Shown: positions 12,101 through 53,455 of the stretch, one piece after another
How positions within the stretch are numbered: position 1 is the first letter of the stretch
How the letters are laid out: each line of letters starts with the position of its first letter
NCBI GenBank assembly: GCA_025642075.2
Contig: JAODUO010000187.1
Location: forward strand, 261,001-325,000
Direction: 5' to 3'
Source: Ridgeia piscesae
Taxonomy: Eukaryota > Annelida > Polychaeta > Sabellida > Siboglinidae
DNA: 64,000 nucleotides
Notes under the pieces: model-generated
What the model saw: the letters and a program-made list of their open reading frames with translations, nothing else
The model's database searches: none
What the model was told of the DNA's origin: nothing
Position numbers and translations under genes: made by a program

Positions 12101-13379
12101 CAACTGCTTTAACCAGTCAAATTACACCCTCGACCCTGCACGGCACCTGGCCGTACAGACGTATCAAAATACGCGCGCTCTGCGTGGCCTCGTCAGCACC
12201 ATGCCCACACGCCTGCACGCCCACAACCCGCACGCCCTGACGCCCACGTGCAGTCAGATGACCAGACGGGTCGGTGTTATTAGCAATGCCATTCTATTTG
12301 GGAGTAAACCACAATTACAACCCTGAATGTTCGCCAGTAGCAGGTGATCGTGTAAACACGGAGACAGCGACGACCACCGATGTATTCCTGCGATGTATTA
12401 AAGGGTAACAAAAGGCAATGGTTTCAGTCTAATAATCTAGAAGTAAAATCAGCCAAGGTGCTAATTATTAGCCGGGAGTTCGTTGATTTGGTGGTTGGAA
12501 TGGGGGAAAAGCCGAACAGGTCAACCATCAAAGACTATTAAAAATAAATGAATGAATCATTGCGCACAATCGGCCTCGCAAGCATTCCAAACTTAGCATA
12601 TTTAGTTCTTCAATATATTTATCATTGTATCAAGGTAAAAATACCGTATAACATACAAAAAATTCACAAACGATGAATCAGACAGCGCACTTGTAACTTG
12701 ACTACCAGTAGAAGTGCGTTTAAAAACATAAAACAAAATTGATACGCTTCCACGTCTCGAAAAATTCTCATGGACAGTCTCTCTATGAGAACTGCACTTG
12801 TGTGGCTTCGCTTCTCCGAGAGCGAAGCCACGTCCCAGCCATGGATAATAGAGTGTACACTTGTTTGAAATATATCTAACTGCACATTACATTTCTGGTT
12901 CTTTCTTCGGGGAGGGAAAAAGAAAGAGAAACTACAAATCTCTAGAGGTGCACGTGTCCCTACGGACCCGCCTACATGCATAGGGTATGCGATGCTGTTC
13001 GGACGGACGCATGTACGCACGCACGCACGCACGCACACATTTTTTTGGAGATATAGATTTATCTTAGAACGCATTCAATAGATCTTTTGTAGCCTATGTA
13101 GCACGATTTAAAAATTTACTCTGCGTTGTCACTGATCCACCCAATATTGACGAATGCTCTCCTATATGTATCCTATTAACGGACGCCTGGATGCAATGCC
13201 TATGCCATAGGCAATGGCTGTGATTGTTTTGGGGAGGCGTAGACGTAATAATGGCCCTCCCGCAAACCGTCAAATGATAATTACATTCCTCGGGTGAGGT
13301 TTACCAAGACGATTACTCATCAAAGACATATGTTATATCTACTTGCTACGCGCAGGGCAACAGGTAAAGGGGCAGGCGT
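12101..13379. other. Upstream flank of PAWR, no gene recognised
   Basis: Mixed-composition DNA with a short (ACGC)n run at about 13015-13037. No supported exon on either strand. It may contain distal regulatory sequence for the gene starting at 13963. Confidence 0.4.
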
Positions 13380-13962
13380 CACACACTCCGGGGCTGTAGC
13401 GAGGCGAGACAATAGCGTGCTCACGTAGACGCGCGTGGCCAACGCCGCGCACACGGCGGATTTGCCCGCCAACCCGCGCGAGTGGGCAGACGACATATAA
13501 ATAAATGAAAGAACGGTGGCGATGATTCATTGATCGCGCCGGTCCGGTCGTGCGGGTACATAATATCGGACATATAGATCGTCGTCGGCGCTCACACGGA
13601 CGCTACGTTCGCATCGACGCTTCCGCGGAACAGCCTTGTGGTCGCGCCGGTCGCAATCCGGTGTAATTGGGTCGTCTTTTCTGTGTCTGTTCGGTCGCGT
13701 TTTTATCGCGCGTCCTGTCACACGTAATCGAGCAGCGACGCGCCGCCCAGAGCCAAGGAAGACATACGGGCGGCCAGGCTCGATTCTACGCTCGCTAGCG
13801 CCTTCGTCCGGCTGCTAGCTACACCGCCGGGCACACGGACGGACCGGGAGAGCGCGAGTCGGTAGGTTATTATCGGCGATAGGCGGGAGGGACGGACGCA
13901 GCCACGCCACACGTGGAATATCGGCGCCACCGCCGCAGCCCATTGCGTCAACAACGCCCGCA
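13380..13962 (+). promoter_or_regulatory. CpG-rich promoter / 5' UTR region of PAWR
   Basis: CpG density rises sharply from about 13380 and stays high through exon 1 to about 14300, in contrast to the AT-rich introns. A TATA-like CATATAAATAAATG lies at about 13494-13507, roughly 460 bp before the start codon. I cannot fix the transcription start, and a dispersed CpG-island promoter is equally possible. No intron within the 5' UTR could be established. Confidence 0.5.
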
Positions 13963-43072
<29,110 letters not shown>

Positions 43073-43096
<24 letters not shown>

Positions 43097-43340
43097 CAGT
43101 CTCGAGTCATGTCTCGGGTCACAATGACAGTCTCGAGTCACATCTCGGGTTACAGTGACAGTCTCGAGTCAAGTCTTGGGTCACATTGACAGCCTCAAGT
43201 CACAGTGACACTGTCGAGTCACACCTCGAGTCACAATAACAGCCTTCAGACAAGTTTTGAGTTACAATGACAGTCTCGAATCATGTCTCGGGTCACAATG
43301 AGTCAAATCATGTCTCTGATCACAGTGATCTGTCACAAGT
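43073..43340. repeat. 31 bp minisatellite spanning the PAWR stop codon and 3' UTR
   Basis: Units of about 31 bp (TCATGTCTCGGGTCACAATG then ACAGTCTCGAG) start within the last exon and continue, increasingly decayed, to about 43340. The first unit supplies the terminal SRLGSQ codons and the TGA. Confidence 0.9.
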
Positions 43341-44665
43341 CACACATTGAGTCATAATAAAAATCTGTGGTCATGTTGTGTGTTATGTCTAGAGTCGTGA
43401 TGTCATTCTTGAATGGATCATTGATGCATCACGATGGTTGTGACTTTGTCAGCCATGACCTAGTGACAGACAGGAGATGTTTTCCTAGTGGGTGAAGTCA
43501 TACATGAGTCATATTTTTGTGACAGTGATGACACATCAGTTGGTCTGTTTGTCATGGGTGTCAAGTTATAACTGTGACATGTCAGGACGACACTGGTAGT
43601 GTACCTTGTAATATTGCATACTGGTATTTCAGTTATATAACATTGTTATGTACCGTTGACATGTCATTGACACAGATGTCATGACCTTGATTGATACAAC
43701 TCACTGACACTAACACCATTGTGTCAGGTGACTGCGCCATATTTTCGTTTATGTGAATCATTTCGTGTTTTGAAGATTGCAATTGGGTCTTCCTGACAGT
43801 TTTGAATACTACAAGTTAATGGAGTCCTTCCCCTGCTCAATCCACAGTGGTGAGTTAGTAACACATTCGCCCAGCCAGACAAAGGTGTATGTTTTAATGG
43901 TTTGTAATTTGCTTGAGTTCACAGGGGTAAGTCCAGTTAGTTCACCCAGGCTGTTTCGGTTTGTTTTCTTTTCGGTTTATTTCTCTGTTTCGGTTGACTT
44001 TCTCCAATGCTGCTTTTTAGAATTACCTGCGGGGTTTTGCTTTTGAATGGTGTGGAAGGGCGTTGACAGATTTCGGGTGTGTGACACAGTTGCATAAATG
44101 ATCTGCGTCTGGGGGAATTTTTGTTGCTTTTAGTTGAACAGCTGGCTCAGTATTGGGGTACGACTGTAGTATAGCCTGCAGTCACTAGATGGCAGTAGTG
44201 TACAGAACTGACCAAGCCCGGCTTTGGAGGTTAGGAGACCTTTGTGTATTATATTATATGAAGTTGTATCGTGCAAAAGATGACTGTATCGTGGAATATG
44301 TTATGATTGATCTCTGATGAAGCTTTGTCAAATGAGCATGCTGTGATATAAAGATACTGCACTAGGATACATACAGACAGTCATAACTTACATCATGTTT
44401 ATATAAAGCGACCTATTGCCATCTTGTTGCTGCCACGGGACCTCACACATTTGTTGCTGCCATGAAACTAGTAAATCTACAACAAGTATTGTTAAGAACA
44501 TATAGGAACAACAAAACAGTATCTGTGCCCATCTGTTTGATTCTGTACAAACATCTGTACATGTTCAGTTGTCGTCTAAGGCCACTTCTGAGTACTTTCT
44601 TGTTGTAGCTCATTAAATGTATACTCTGGGGACTGAGTCACTAAGATAAGGAGTGAAAATAAATC
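43097..44665 (+). other. PAWR 3' UTR / 3' flank
   Basis: Candidate AATAAA polyadenylation signals on the + strand lie at 43356-43361 and 44658-44663; which is used cannot be told. The segment contains a CTCF-like CACTAGATGGCAGTA at 44183-44197. No coding segment recognised. Confidence 0.4.
44183..44197 (+). promoter_or_regulatory. CTCF-like motif
   Basis: CACTAGATGGCAGTA fits the CTCF core (CCASYAGRKGGCRS) except for the first base. It lies between two convergent genes, a plausible insulator position. A motif match only. Confidence 0.3.
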
Positions 44666-47600
44666 TATCATTAAACAAAATATGTTCGTAAATTAATTAA
44701 GCAAGTTTTCAAAATGCAAATATCCATTTCCGTATTACCAAGGACACTATTTCCACGACACACCAGTGACGCTGGTGGGTCTCAGTGTCAGCACTTTTCA
44801 GGTAGCCAAGACCAGTGTTAAGAATCAAGATTGATCTTAAAGTGCAAAATCAGGTTTAAGAGCTCTCAACATTAGTGCAGTGGTCGTCTGAACTTTTCAC
44901 CATGGTTTGCCTGTAGACGTCTATATTTGTGTCTATAAATAACCATGTGTCTGGTTTTTTGTGTGATCATGGTTGTCCCAACCTGCTGCCAGTGGAAAGG
45001 TTCTTGAAGTGTAAACCAACAATTCAAAGCCTAAAGCCATTCATGAAAATGTAAACATCCACATAATGATAATGTTAATCTGATGGGGGCATCAGTAGGT
45101 TTGGTAAGGTTGGTTGTTTCAAGTACTGCAGCAACAAACTCTGGAGGTCTCGCGCTCGCTTTGCATGTAATGTTTACTGGCGGTAAACCTGCTATCTCAC
45201 CAGTGACACTTCATGACAAAGGCTGTGTTTGCCACTGAATAATGGTACTATGTTTAAGGAAATTAAACTTGCATACAATGACGATGTTGGTGTTCATTCT
45301 ATAAATAGAAATACTATAGACAAGTTTCCTGAAGTACTTATAGGACTAGGAGTTCTTCTTGGTGTTTCTTATGAAGACAATTTGAGCAGTTTTCAAAATG
45401 CAACTGACCTGTGTAGCATGCAGCAAGATACAGTGCTGTAAACAGTCTCTGGTACGAACTTTAAATCCAGTTAAAACCCAAAGCCACTAAGAAAAAAAAA
45501 TACGGCTTCATTTCTTCCGATATGTCACAGGTGAACCCATGAAAGATGACTGGCAACAACAATACAAAGTATCTGGGAGGAAATGATTATAATTAAGACA
45601 TTCTTAACACTTACCTAAATATTTCAAAAGTCTACTGCCAGCCAAAAAAAAGAAATTGTCGGATATGAACTATTTGAATAATGCACACCACCCATAGCGA
45701 TAGACCTGGTCACCATATAGCTGGTTTTTACTATTCATGTTTCATATCAAAATGGAACATTTCATGGCAGGCAGTGTACATTTAATGATGTATTTACACT
45801 AGTGTTGTGCACATTTCCCTAATTCCCACAAACAGAAACTGGGCCAAGGTACAGTCAATTCAGCAATGTTCATGTGTTTGTGTCGGCAGTACACTAGATG
45901 TAAACTAACAGTGTTACCAATTCTCACTCAAGAGCATGTTTCCAGGCAACAGAGAGACAGATGACTCCGATTCACCCAGCCACTGTATCAGACCAAGTGA
46001 AGGGCATCAGTTATCACCAGTGCACAGTGGCGCTGTCTAGAGACTTGATAACCACTGTATACTTAAACCCCTGCCATGTGGGGCGAGACTGACCAGGCTT
46101 ACGTTAGCCTTCTTTTCGTCTCGTTTTCCTCTCCTCTATCAACAAACAGGGCTACCCAAAAATCACACAAGGTGTCCATTTCAACCCCCGTACTGCCCAA
46201 CTATGACCAGTCTCCAATTCCTTTATTTTTTGCTTCTATTCTCCATTCCTCGTCCACCCATCCAGTCTCTCTTCACGCACACAGTCTCCCATTGCGGTCT
46301 CGGTCTTCCTTGCCTCCTCCTGATAACCACTGTTGTTTCCATATTTCTCCAACAGGTGGCACCACAAATAAGTAACTTCTTAAGTACAAATATGCAACTA
46401 ATGGTAAGTAGACACAATGGCTGATATGTTTCAAGATGTTGATAGACTGTATGATGTATGAATTATAAATTAATTTGGAGCACCTTAATGGAAACTTTGA
46501 GCACTTTGATCCTCTCTCACACAACATAAATGTCTGATCAAGATTAACAGGTGGGGCATTGAAACCAAGTTTCCACAGAAATGCTCCAGATCAAAATGCT
46601 AATTCGTAGTCTACCTACCCAGGTACTTGTCTTGGTGTGTCACTAGTCAGTAATTACGTGGTCCAATGAAGTGATTAAACATAACAAGCAAAACATATGG
46701 TAACACTGTTCTTATCCAAGTCCATCCATATTTTATGTCTGGACTGGGATAACTGATCAATGCTGCTCCCTTGTGCGGAGTACCTGTAACACGAAAGTGC
46801 TCCCACCTGGCAGGAACAATGAGGAATGTTCTAGGAGTGCATCCACAGAAAACAGACTATAACTCCTTTAGAATAATTTTTTTATTGTTATCACCATTAT
46901 ACACGAGAAAAACATAAAATCATCAAATTAAACTTGTGTAAACTACATGTTTTATAATGATGCAAATTATGACATTAAAAACTAAAACATAAAAATGTAA
47001 TCTACAATTTTTAATAAAACTGTAGTGTTTTATTATGTATAAGCAAAGCCAATATCAAAATTCCATATCTTAAATCCACTATCAGGTAATAAATAAATCA
47101 AAAATTATGAATATATTTTTGGGAACAGACAGCAAAACCCTTTAAAACATTTATATCACAGATGAAAGTCAGTATAAATAACTATGTACATTACAAATAC
47201 ACCAAACCCTTGCTGACGACAACAGATAACGTCAAGATGAAATAAAACAGTAATTATGCATTAAAACAAAGTGGCACATCTCTGCAATGACAGTCACGTA
47301 ATTGTTTTACACAACTAGACAACCATCCAAAATGGACTGCGACTGTCTATTACGTACACCCACCGACTACTGTCACAAAGACTGATCTGCTCCAGGTGGC
47401 AATGAACTGCTGCTTACACAGCAATGACAATGGTCACCTGCCGCCACACTTGACAACTGACGTGTCCAAGCAGAACATGGTCTTGTCGGTTGCCAAGAAC
47501 AGACGTGCAACTTTTACCAAACCATCAGGCTTGGGTTGATTGTGTACACACATTTGATAAGTATCGCTTGCTTGGGTTACTGTCATTATCTATGTAAACG

Positions 47601-47678
47601 ACCAGGTAGTTAAAAAAGAAAGCACAATTTACATGCGCCATGAGCTAATGTGATATGATATATTATTATGATAAGAGT
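44666..47678. other. Region between the convergent PAWR and AKIP1 genes
   Basis: No exon recognised. A frame at 45229-45441 (+) is open but unmatched. TTTATT at about 46880-46885, the complement of AATAAA, could be the polyadenylation signal of the minus-strand AKIP1 transcript, giving a 3' UTR of roughly 0.8 kb; other AT-rich candidates exist. Confidence 0.4.
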
Positions 47679-47822
47679 TCACATGACAAAGTCAAGGTTG
47701 GCTGTCTGCCCGGGCTGGATGTGAACGACGTGAGTCTGCTGTTGTCGCGTGCCCCACTGACCCGCAGTGACAGCGTAGCTACCAGGTGGCACCACTACAT
47801 GCACGTCCTCCGCCACGCTAAT
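47679..47822 (-). CDS. AKIP1: AKIP1 last exon (C-terminal beta-domain and stop)
   Basis: Acceptor TTTCTGTCTCCAG|ATTAGC; 47 codons, then TGA at 47681-47679. This is the best-conserved part of the family: V..PGSYAVTAG ... THVVHIQPGQTANLDF. Confidence 0.88.
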   Translation of the reverse strand: MSVAEDVHVVVPPGSYAVTAGQWGTRQQQTHVVHIQPGQTANLDFVM

Positions 47823-49802
47823 CTGGAGACAGAAACAAACGTTGATGTACGTCAGGTTGGCGTCAGACCAGGTCACCAGGGTCAACTGTAAACATTTACA
47901 GTTTATTCTAAACTAGCCGAGTTACCCAGGGATGTTAGGGCAAAAAGGCATTGACCTGTGCTAAAATAACTTTTGAAAACTACGACCCCCGTCACCCCAC
48001 AGATGTCTGACACACCACGGATAAATATGTTAGCAACATTTGCACTGGGGTTAAAGAAAATGTCAGGATAAAACCATGCCTGTCCTAATGATATCTATAA
48101 ATTATATCTTAGGGAGTGCTTCCACAATCTTGCTTGTGGAAAAAAGGTGGTCACCCATGCAAAAATGCTTGAAAATTGCATTACACTGCTTTGGTGTGTC
48201 CCAGAAATAGGTCATGTGCCATACTCCTTGTACAGCTGTTTGACATGTTGAGCCCAGAATGTCTCTAGCCTCTGGACAGTCATATTAGCACAGACATGGG
48301 ATACAAATCATCCCAATGGTCCCACTAGATCACATGCCAAACTTCAGAAGTAGAGACTTACACGACAAAAGTTAACTGATTGTACTGTACTGTATTGTAT
48401 TGTATTGTGTTGATACCTATAGAAAGGCTCGGTGATGAAAGAATGACGCCTCATACTTACAGGATTTCTGCGCTGTGTGTCTGTGTACTCGGGTGTGTGG
48501 AAGCGGTTGCAGTGGGTCTTGTCGAACCTGTTACTACAGCCACAGCTCTTATAGAACCGCTGCAGGCAGAAACACATGATAAGATCATCATTCATCAGAC
48601 TTTCCAGTTCCCAACAGAGCAAAACATCTGAGTGACGGTTTAATATTATAGGTGTGTATCATAGGTGTGTATCATAGGTGTGTATCATAGGTGTGTACTT
48701 CTGCACAGTTCTTACCTTTTACCAAAAATACACAAAAATGTATTTTAATTTAGAGGGCGAGACAAAATACTGTATGAAATTGGATATGTGCAATCTCTTT
48801 TATGATCTACCAGGTTCAATCCACGGGTAATCATTCAATATTCAGAGTGATACAGAGAAATTAGTTTCAGAAGTTGAACTTCACAAACTTTAACTCGCAG
48901 AAAGAGGAGAATTACTGAACTGTTGTGAATCACTTGTGATGCATTGATTCAATGAGGTATGCAGTTTTTAGTATGCAAATAGTGATTTCGGCGAGTACCA
49001 AAGATGCTATTCTAAAAAATCAACACATGATGTATACCAAGTATAATTCTTACATGCTGAAAACTTGTGAAACATAAATTTGATCTGATATGATTCATCA
49101 TTTTCAGTTACCGCTCCAGAAACACATTTAGCAGAAATTAATTATTACGTAACAAACAAAGTTTTGATGAAAAACCAGGATTAATATGTGAGTGGCACCA
49201 CAGTACCTTGCACTGTCGACTTGTAACAGTCATGTACTCCAGGATCGTCGCAAACGCATCGTCAATCGTTGTGTACACCAGTGGATCCTACCAAACCAAA
49301 ACTGAGTTGTCACAACTGCCTCACTAATGGACAAACCTCACTAAATAGTGTGTATTTACAAAAAAAAATGAATGTTATGATATTTTCTCAGATCATCATG
49401 AATTGAGACAAATATGGCAGAATGCCAACACAGAGCAGTAGACCCAGCACACACAACTTGCTGAAATGTAGGGCCTACAAAAAAGGCTACAAATTTACAA
49501 TGTAGATAAACCACGGCGATGTGGCAGTCTGGTGAGTCTGATATCACGTTTAAGAGCAACTTCCAGACAAAATGATTTACTGCACATATTGTTGCTTGCA
49601 TATACTGTATAATAATTGTGTTCTATACTGTACTTTATTATATCTGGTGGGGAAACGATGATCAACAAACCTCAACAGGACTGCGTTCGTACTCCTTACG
49701 CTCTGGCCACTCGACACGTCTGCGGGCCGCCTTCTCCAACACACCTCGACTCTGACGCAGCGACCGACACAGCGTGCACGCCCGCCAGTTGCCGTCCAAG
49801 TG
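47679..49802 (-). CDS. AKIP1: AKIP1 (A-kinase-interacting protein 1) homologue, four exons, 5' end missing
   Basis: Exons 49802-49671, 49287-49207, 48559-48461 and 47822-47679 on the - strand join in phase 0 throughout to give 151 residues plus TGA; human AKIP1 is 210. Matches to the vertebrate protein in order: RSLRQSRGVLEKAARRRVEW (human SLQRSARLALEVLERAKRRAVDW region), FATILEYMTVTSRQCKRFY (human MAEFMDYTSSQCGKYY), and a C-terminal beta-rich domain ISVAEDVHVVVPPGSYAVTA ... THVVHIQPGQTANLDF (human DLYIEVYPGTYSVTV ... KKTHVVAVDSGQSVDLVF). In mammals AKIP1 binds the PKA catalytic subunit and p65/NF-kB and affects their nuclear retention; function here is inferred. Reading upstream of exon 49802 in frame reaches a stop (TAA at about 49843) before any ATG, so another 5' exon must exist and was not found. 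Confidence 0.85.
48461..48559 (-). CDS. AKIP1: AKIP1 exon (third visible), Cys/His-rich
   Basis: Acceptor TTTCTGCCTGCAG|CGGTTC, donor AATCCT|GTAAGT; 99 nt, 33 codons. It encodes RFYKSCGCSNRFDKTHCNRF then HTPEYTDTQRRNP. The spacing C-x-C-x7-H-C-x3-H could bind a metal ion; I do not recall this in vertebrate AKIP1. Confidence 0.82.
48648..48702. repeat. 13 bp tandem repeat in AKIP1 intron
   Basis: Four copies of GGTGTGTATCATA, immediately upstream (on the - strand) of the third visible AKIP1 exon. Confidence 0.9.
49207..49287 (-). CDS. AKIP1: AKIP1 exon (second visible)
   Basis: Acceptor GGTTTGGTAG|GATCCA, donor GTGCAAG|GTACTG; 81 nt, 27 codons: DPLVYTTIDDAFATILEYMT then VTSRQCK. It matches the conserved MAEFMDYTSSQC segment. 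Confidence 0.85.
49671..49802 (-). CDS. AKIP1: AKIP1 exon (first visible)
   Basis: On the - strand: acceptor GTGTTTGCAG|CACTTG, donor CCTGTTGAG|GTTTGT; 132 nt, 44 codons. It encodes HLDGNWRACTLC, the conserved helix RSLRQSRGVLEKAARRRVEW, then PERKEYERSPVE. The CTLC pair is a CxxC not present in the human protein as I remember it. Confidence 0.82.
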
Positions 49803-49937
49803 CTGCAAACACACACCAAATGTTGCAATCCGCAGGTCAATTTATGTCTGAGTTTTAAAGGGACAGGTTCTATTTAGCCCATCCATCTATGTAATGAAGC
49901 AAATGAAAAAGAACTACAAGACAGATATCCACAAGTA

Positions 49938-50937
49938 CAAGACCATCAATAGTCCCACAAGACCACCAACAGTCCCACAAGACCACCAACAGTCCCACAA
50001 GACCACCAACAGTCCCACAAGACCACCAACAGTCCCACAAGACCACCAACAGTCCCACAAGACCATCAATAGTCCCACAAGACCACCAATAGTCCCACAA
50101 GACCACCAATAGTCCCACAAGACCACCAATAGTCCCACAAGACCACCAATAGTCCCACAAGACCACCAATAGTCCCACAAGACCACCAACAGTCCCACAA
50201 GACCACCAACAGTCCCACAAGACCACCAACAGTCCCACAAGACCACCAACAGTCCCACAAGACCACCAACAGTCCCACAAGACCACCAACAGTCCCACAA
50301 GACCACCAACAGTCCCACAAGACCACCAACAGTCCCACAAGACCACCAACAGTCCCACAAGACCACCAACAGTCCCACAAGACCACCAACAGTCCCACAA
50401 GACCACCAACAGTCCCACAAGACCACCAATAGTCCCACAAGGCCACCAATAGTCCCACAAGACCACCAATAGTCCCACAAGACCACCAATAGTCCCACAA
50501 GACCACCAATAGTCCCACAAGGCCACCAATAGTCCCACAAGACCACCAATAGTCCCACAAGACCACCAATAGTCCCACAAGACCATCAATAGTACCACAA
50601 GACCACCAATAGTCCCACAAGACCACCAATAGTCCCACAAGACCACCAATAGTCCCACAAGACCACAAATAGTCCCACAAGACCATCAATAGTCCCACAA
50701 GACCACCAATAGTCCCACAAGACCATCAATAGTCCCACAAGACCACCAATAGTCCCACAAGACCACCAATAGTTCCACAAGACCACCAATAGTCCCACAA
50801 GACCACCAATAGCCCCACAAGACCATCAATAGTCCCACAAGACCACCAATAGTCCCACAAGACCACAAATAGTCCCACAAGACCATCAATAGTCCCACAA
50901 GACCACCAATAGTCCCACAAGACCACAAATAGTCCCA
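49938..50937. repeat. 20 bp minisatellite (~50 copies)
   Basis: Unit CAATAGTCCCACAAGACCAC with very few substitutions: an AACAGT block at about 49970-50060 and 50185-50420, AATAGT elsewhere, occasional ACCATC, AGGCC and ACAAAT. The - strand frames (WWSCGTIGGLVGLL-type, up to 262 codons) are open in all three phases and are artefacts. It lies upstream of the visible AKIP1 exons, so probably in AKIP1 intron 1. Confidence 0.97.
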
Positions 50938-53329
50938 TTGTGGAATTCTCTCAACGAATCGCTTGTTACCATAATGTCCAAATATACATTTAAACGTCAT
51001 TACATTAATATTCTCATAGGCAAATATACCATGTAAATATACATGTTTATAACGACAAATTATCATTTGTTGTGTGCACGTATTTATTTGTTGTGTAACA
51101 GCATCATTACAATTATAAAAATCTATGAATTGCCACTTATCATTTTTATGAAAAGTGTTCACAGGGGTAGGCACATATAAGTGTTTCACTTCATGTCTAC
51201 TCCTTTTCAAAACATATTTCTTAATTGTATTTCATTTGTACCATGTGACTTATTATTATTTGTATTGCTTGCTTTTTAATGTTGTGTGTTTTAAAATAAT
51301 TTGAATTGAAAAGAAAGTGGTTTTATTTATCCAAACTGTAAAAAACATTCAATAGCATACATTTTTATACAGTTACGATATACAGAGAGAAGGATATAGA
51401 TTGGAGATTCCTGCTAGACTTGTTGAAAGTCGCCACTGTAGCCTGTCTGTAGGACCCACCAGTCATAGCTTAAATCAGTTTCTGTTGAAATAAAATACAA
51501 TATGGTATCTGTTATCCACTGTAAGCGAAAACCTGGATTGTTGTTTTTGTATGCAGCTGGGGTGTGTATGTTTGGGTGAAGCAAGTAGGCGAATACATAT
51601 TCTGTACTGTTTGAACATAGATGATATCATTGTAGTTGATTGTGTATGTATGTGCAGTTATATGCATGTATATATTGCATAATAATAAAAAAATTGCACA
51701 TATTTTGGAATTGGGTCATTCTGTGTCAAATCACCAAAAATAAATTCACATTTTTAACCCACGTGGCCCACCACATCAGATTTTGTTTAGCTTTGTATTT
51801 TGGTTGATTGTGGATGGGAAAGGCAAAAATCAATACTATTTTTGCATAGAACCAATAGTTTAAGAAATATTGACAATAATGTTTTGGGTGGGGGCAAAAA
51901 TGGATGTGACCACCAACATTTAAATCTCTTTCTCAGCAACCGGTGGACCAAAATGGACACACTTCGTGTCACTGTCATTGGAAAGGGGACTACTGCAACA
52001 TGTTCATGCATCCTAATGGACCTGCACAGCTATTTCATTGGCTCCAATAAGACGTATGTTGGATTTATGAAAAAGACATACTGGTACTATGTCTGACTGA
52101 AACATGCTGCCTCTGAATGTCAACAAGAATGTATCGTTTCAGCAAAACTTATTCAACTAGAATATGCCAAAAGTGAATAATTGATTAGTGAATTTACCTG
52201 GTGCATCATGCAGGGGTTTATGCAGGAGCAACATTTTGCCACTCAAAAATATCCTGGTACATGTATGTGTGCACAATAAATCCAGGTTATAGTTGTTAAC
52301 AGATGACCTGTCAGGGATCACAGTGACCACACTGTTTATGATGACCACGTAAGAGGACTGGTCAGCTACTGTCAACTCCAGGAGGTGGGATGTAACACAG
52401 AATAACACAATTTTGAATGACGTAGTAGTAATTTGCCAAATTTACAAAACCGTGTCAACTGTTTGCAAAGTTCGTCTATCACACTATTGTAGATTGTGTG
52501 TGGTAAACAGTGTTTAAGATATTGTTTTGCAAATATATGGTTTGTACCGTAAATGTGTATTTTTTGTTGGTTGCGTGAGTTGTGACAATGAACTGTCCAA
52601 GTGGATACTTTACTATGTATAAATTTAAACATTTAAATTCATTAATGGCTAACATTCACTTTTAGTTATTTTTTTAGTAAGTGTAATGTTTTAAGCTATA
52701 TGCGTGACAATGACTTAGTTATACTTATTATCTATATGGCCCTTTTCTGAATTTGTTTAATTCTTTGAGAGTGGATCCCAAAATGATTAAGCAACATTTT
52801 ATGTGTGGTACTTATAACACATACATATTACTATAGCACTATTTTAATTCTCTTTGGCAGCATTAATGTACGACTTTTAAGAGTAGCGATCCATTATTGT
52901 TTAACATTTGTTTGCTACATTTCAGAAATCACAGTGTTTTTACCCAGTTGAAATGTGTCTAAAGTTAATTCCAAGAAATAAAAATTGTCAACTATAATAT
53001 TGTTTATTTTAAGAAAGTGTTTTTTATATTTTGGCACATGTGAAAAACATGAATTTGGATTTAGCACCATTAAGTGAAAGCTTGCGTATTTTAAGCCAGT
53101 AAATAATAATTTTGTGGAGTTCTCATTTATCCGTGCGTCAACGCATCATCACTGTGTGTAATTGTGAAACTGCTGATTTACTTCACGGACTCCAGGGTGT
53201 CATCAGCATCAATATGAAACTGAACATATACATAAATGCACCAACAACATCATATTCAGAAGAATACATGAGTAGCTTCTACAACAACATGGATGAGACC
53301 TTAGGGAAACAAAACCACTACACGACAGC
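50938..53329. other. AT-rich DNA, no gene recognised
   Basis: No conserved frame. The missing first AKIP1 exon should lie at or beyond this side but I could not identify it. 51780-52170 contains moderately GC-balanced sequence with short frames on both strands that match nothing I know. Confidence 0.4.
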
Positions 53330-53455
53330 CAGAACTACATGTGACACCATTTACACTATTTTAAAGACATTTTCTTACCGTCCACCCATATTTCTACCCA
53401 TACACACTGGTTTCACCCATTCAAATGAGGGGTGGACGGCTCTCTGCATAAAGCT
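53330..53455 (+). repeat. Interspersed repeat family R1, copy C (terminal ~125 bp)
   Basis: Matches the end of copy B: ACCGTCCACCCATATTTCTA, CCCA...TTTCACCCATTCAAATGA, GGGGTGGACGGCTCTCTGCA, TAAAGCTATG. It directly abuts the 5' end of the LINE fragment at 53456. Confidence 0.7.

Noticed and set aside
45229..45441. Frame with KLAYNDDVGVHSIN resembling a LINE KVAYND motif
   Set aside because: Only one short motif agrees; the neighbouring LINE motifs (SASxMF, ALLRK) are absent.
49870..50698. Up to 262-codon minus frame (WWSCGTIGGLVGLL repeats)
   Set aside because: 20 bp period, so the same peptide is produced in all three phases in turn; repeat artefact.
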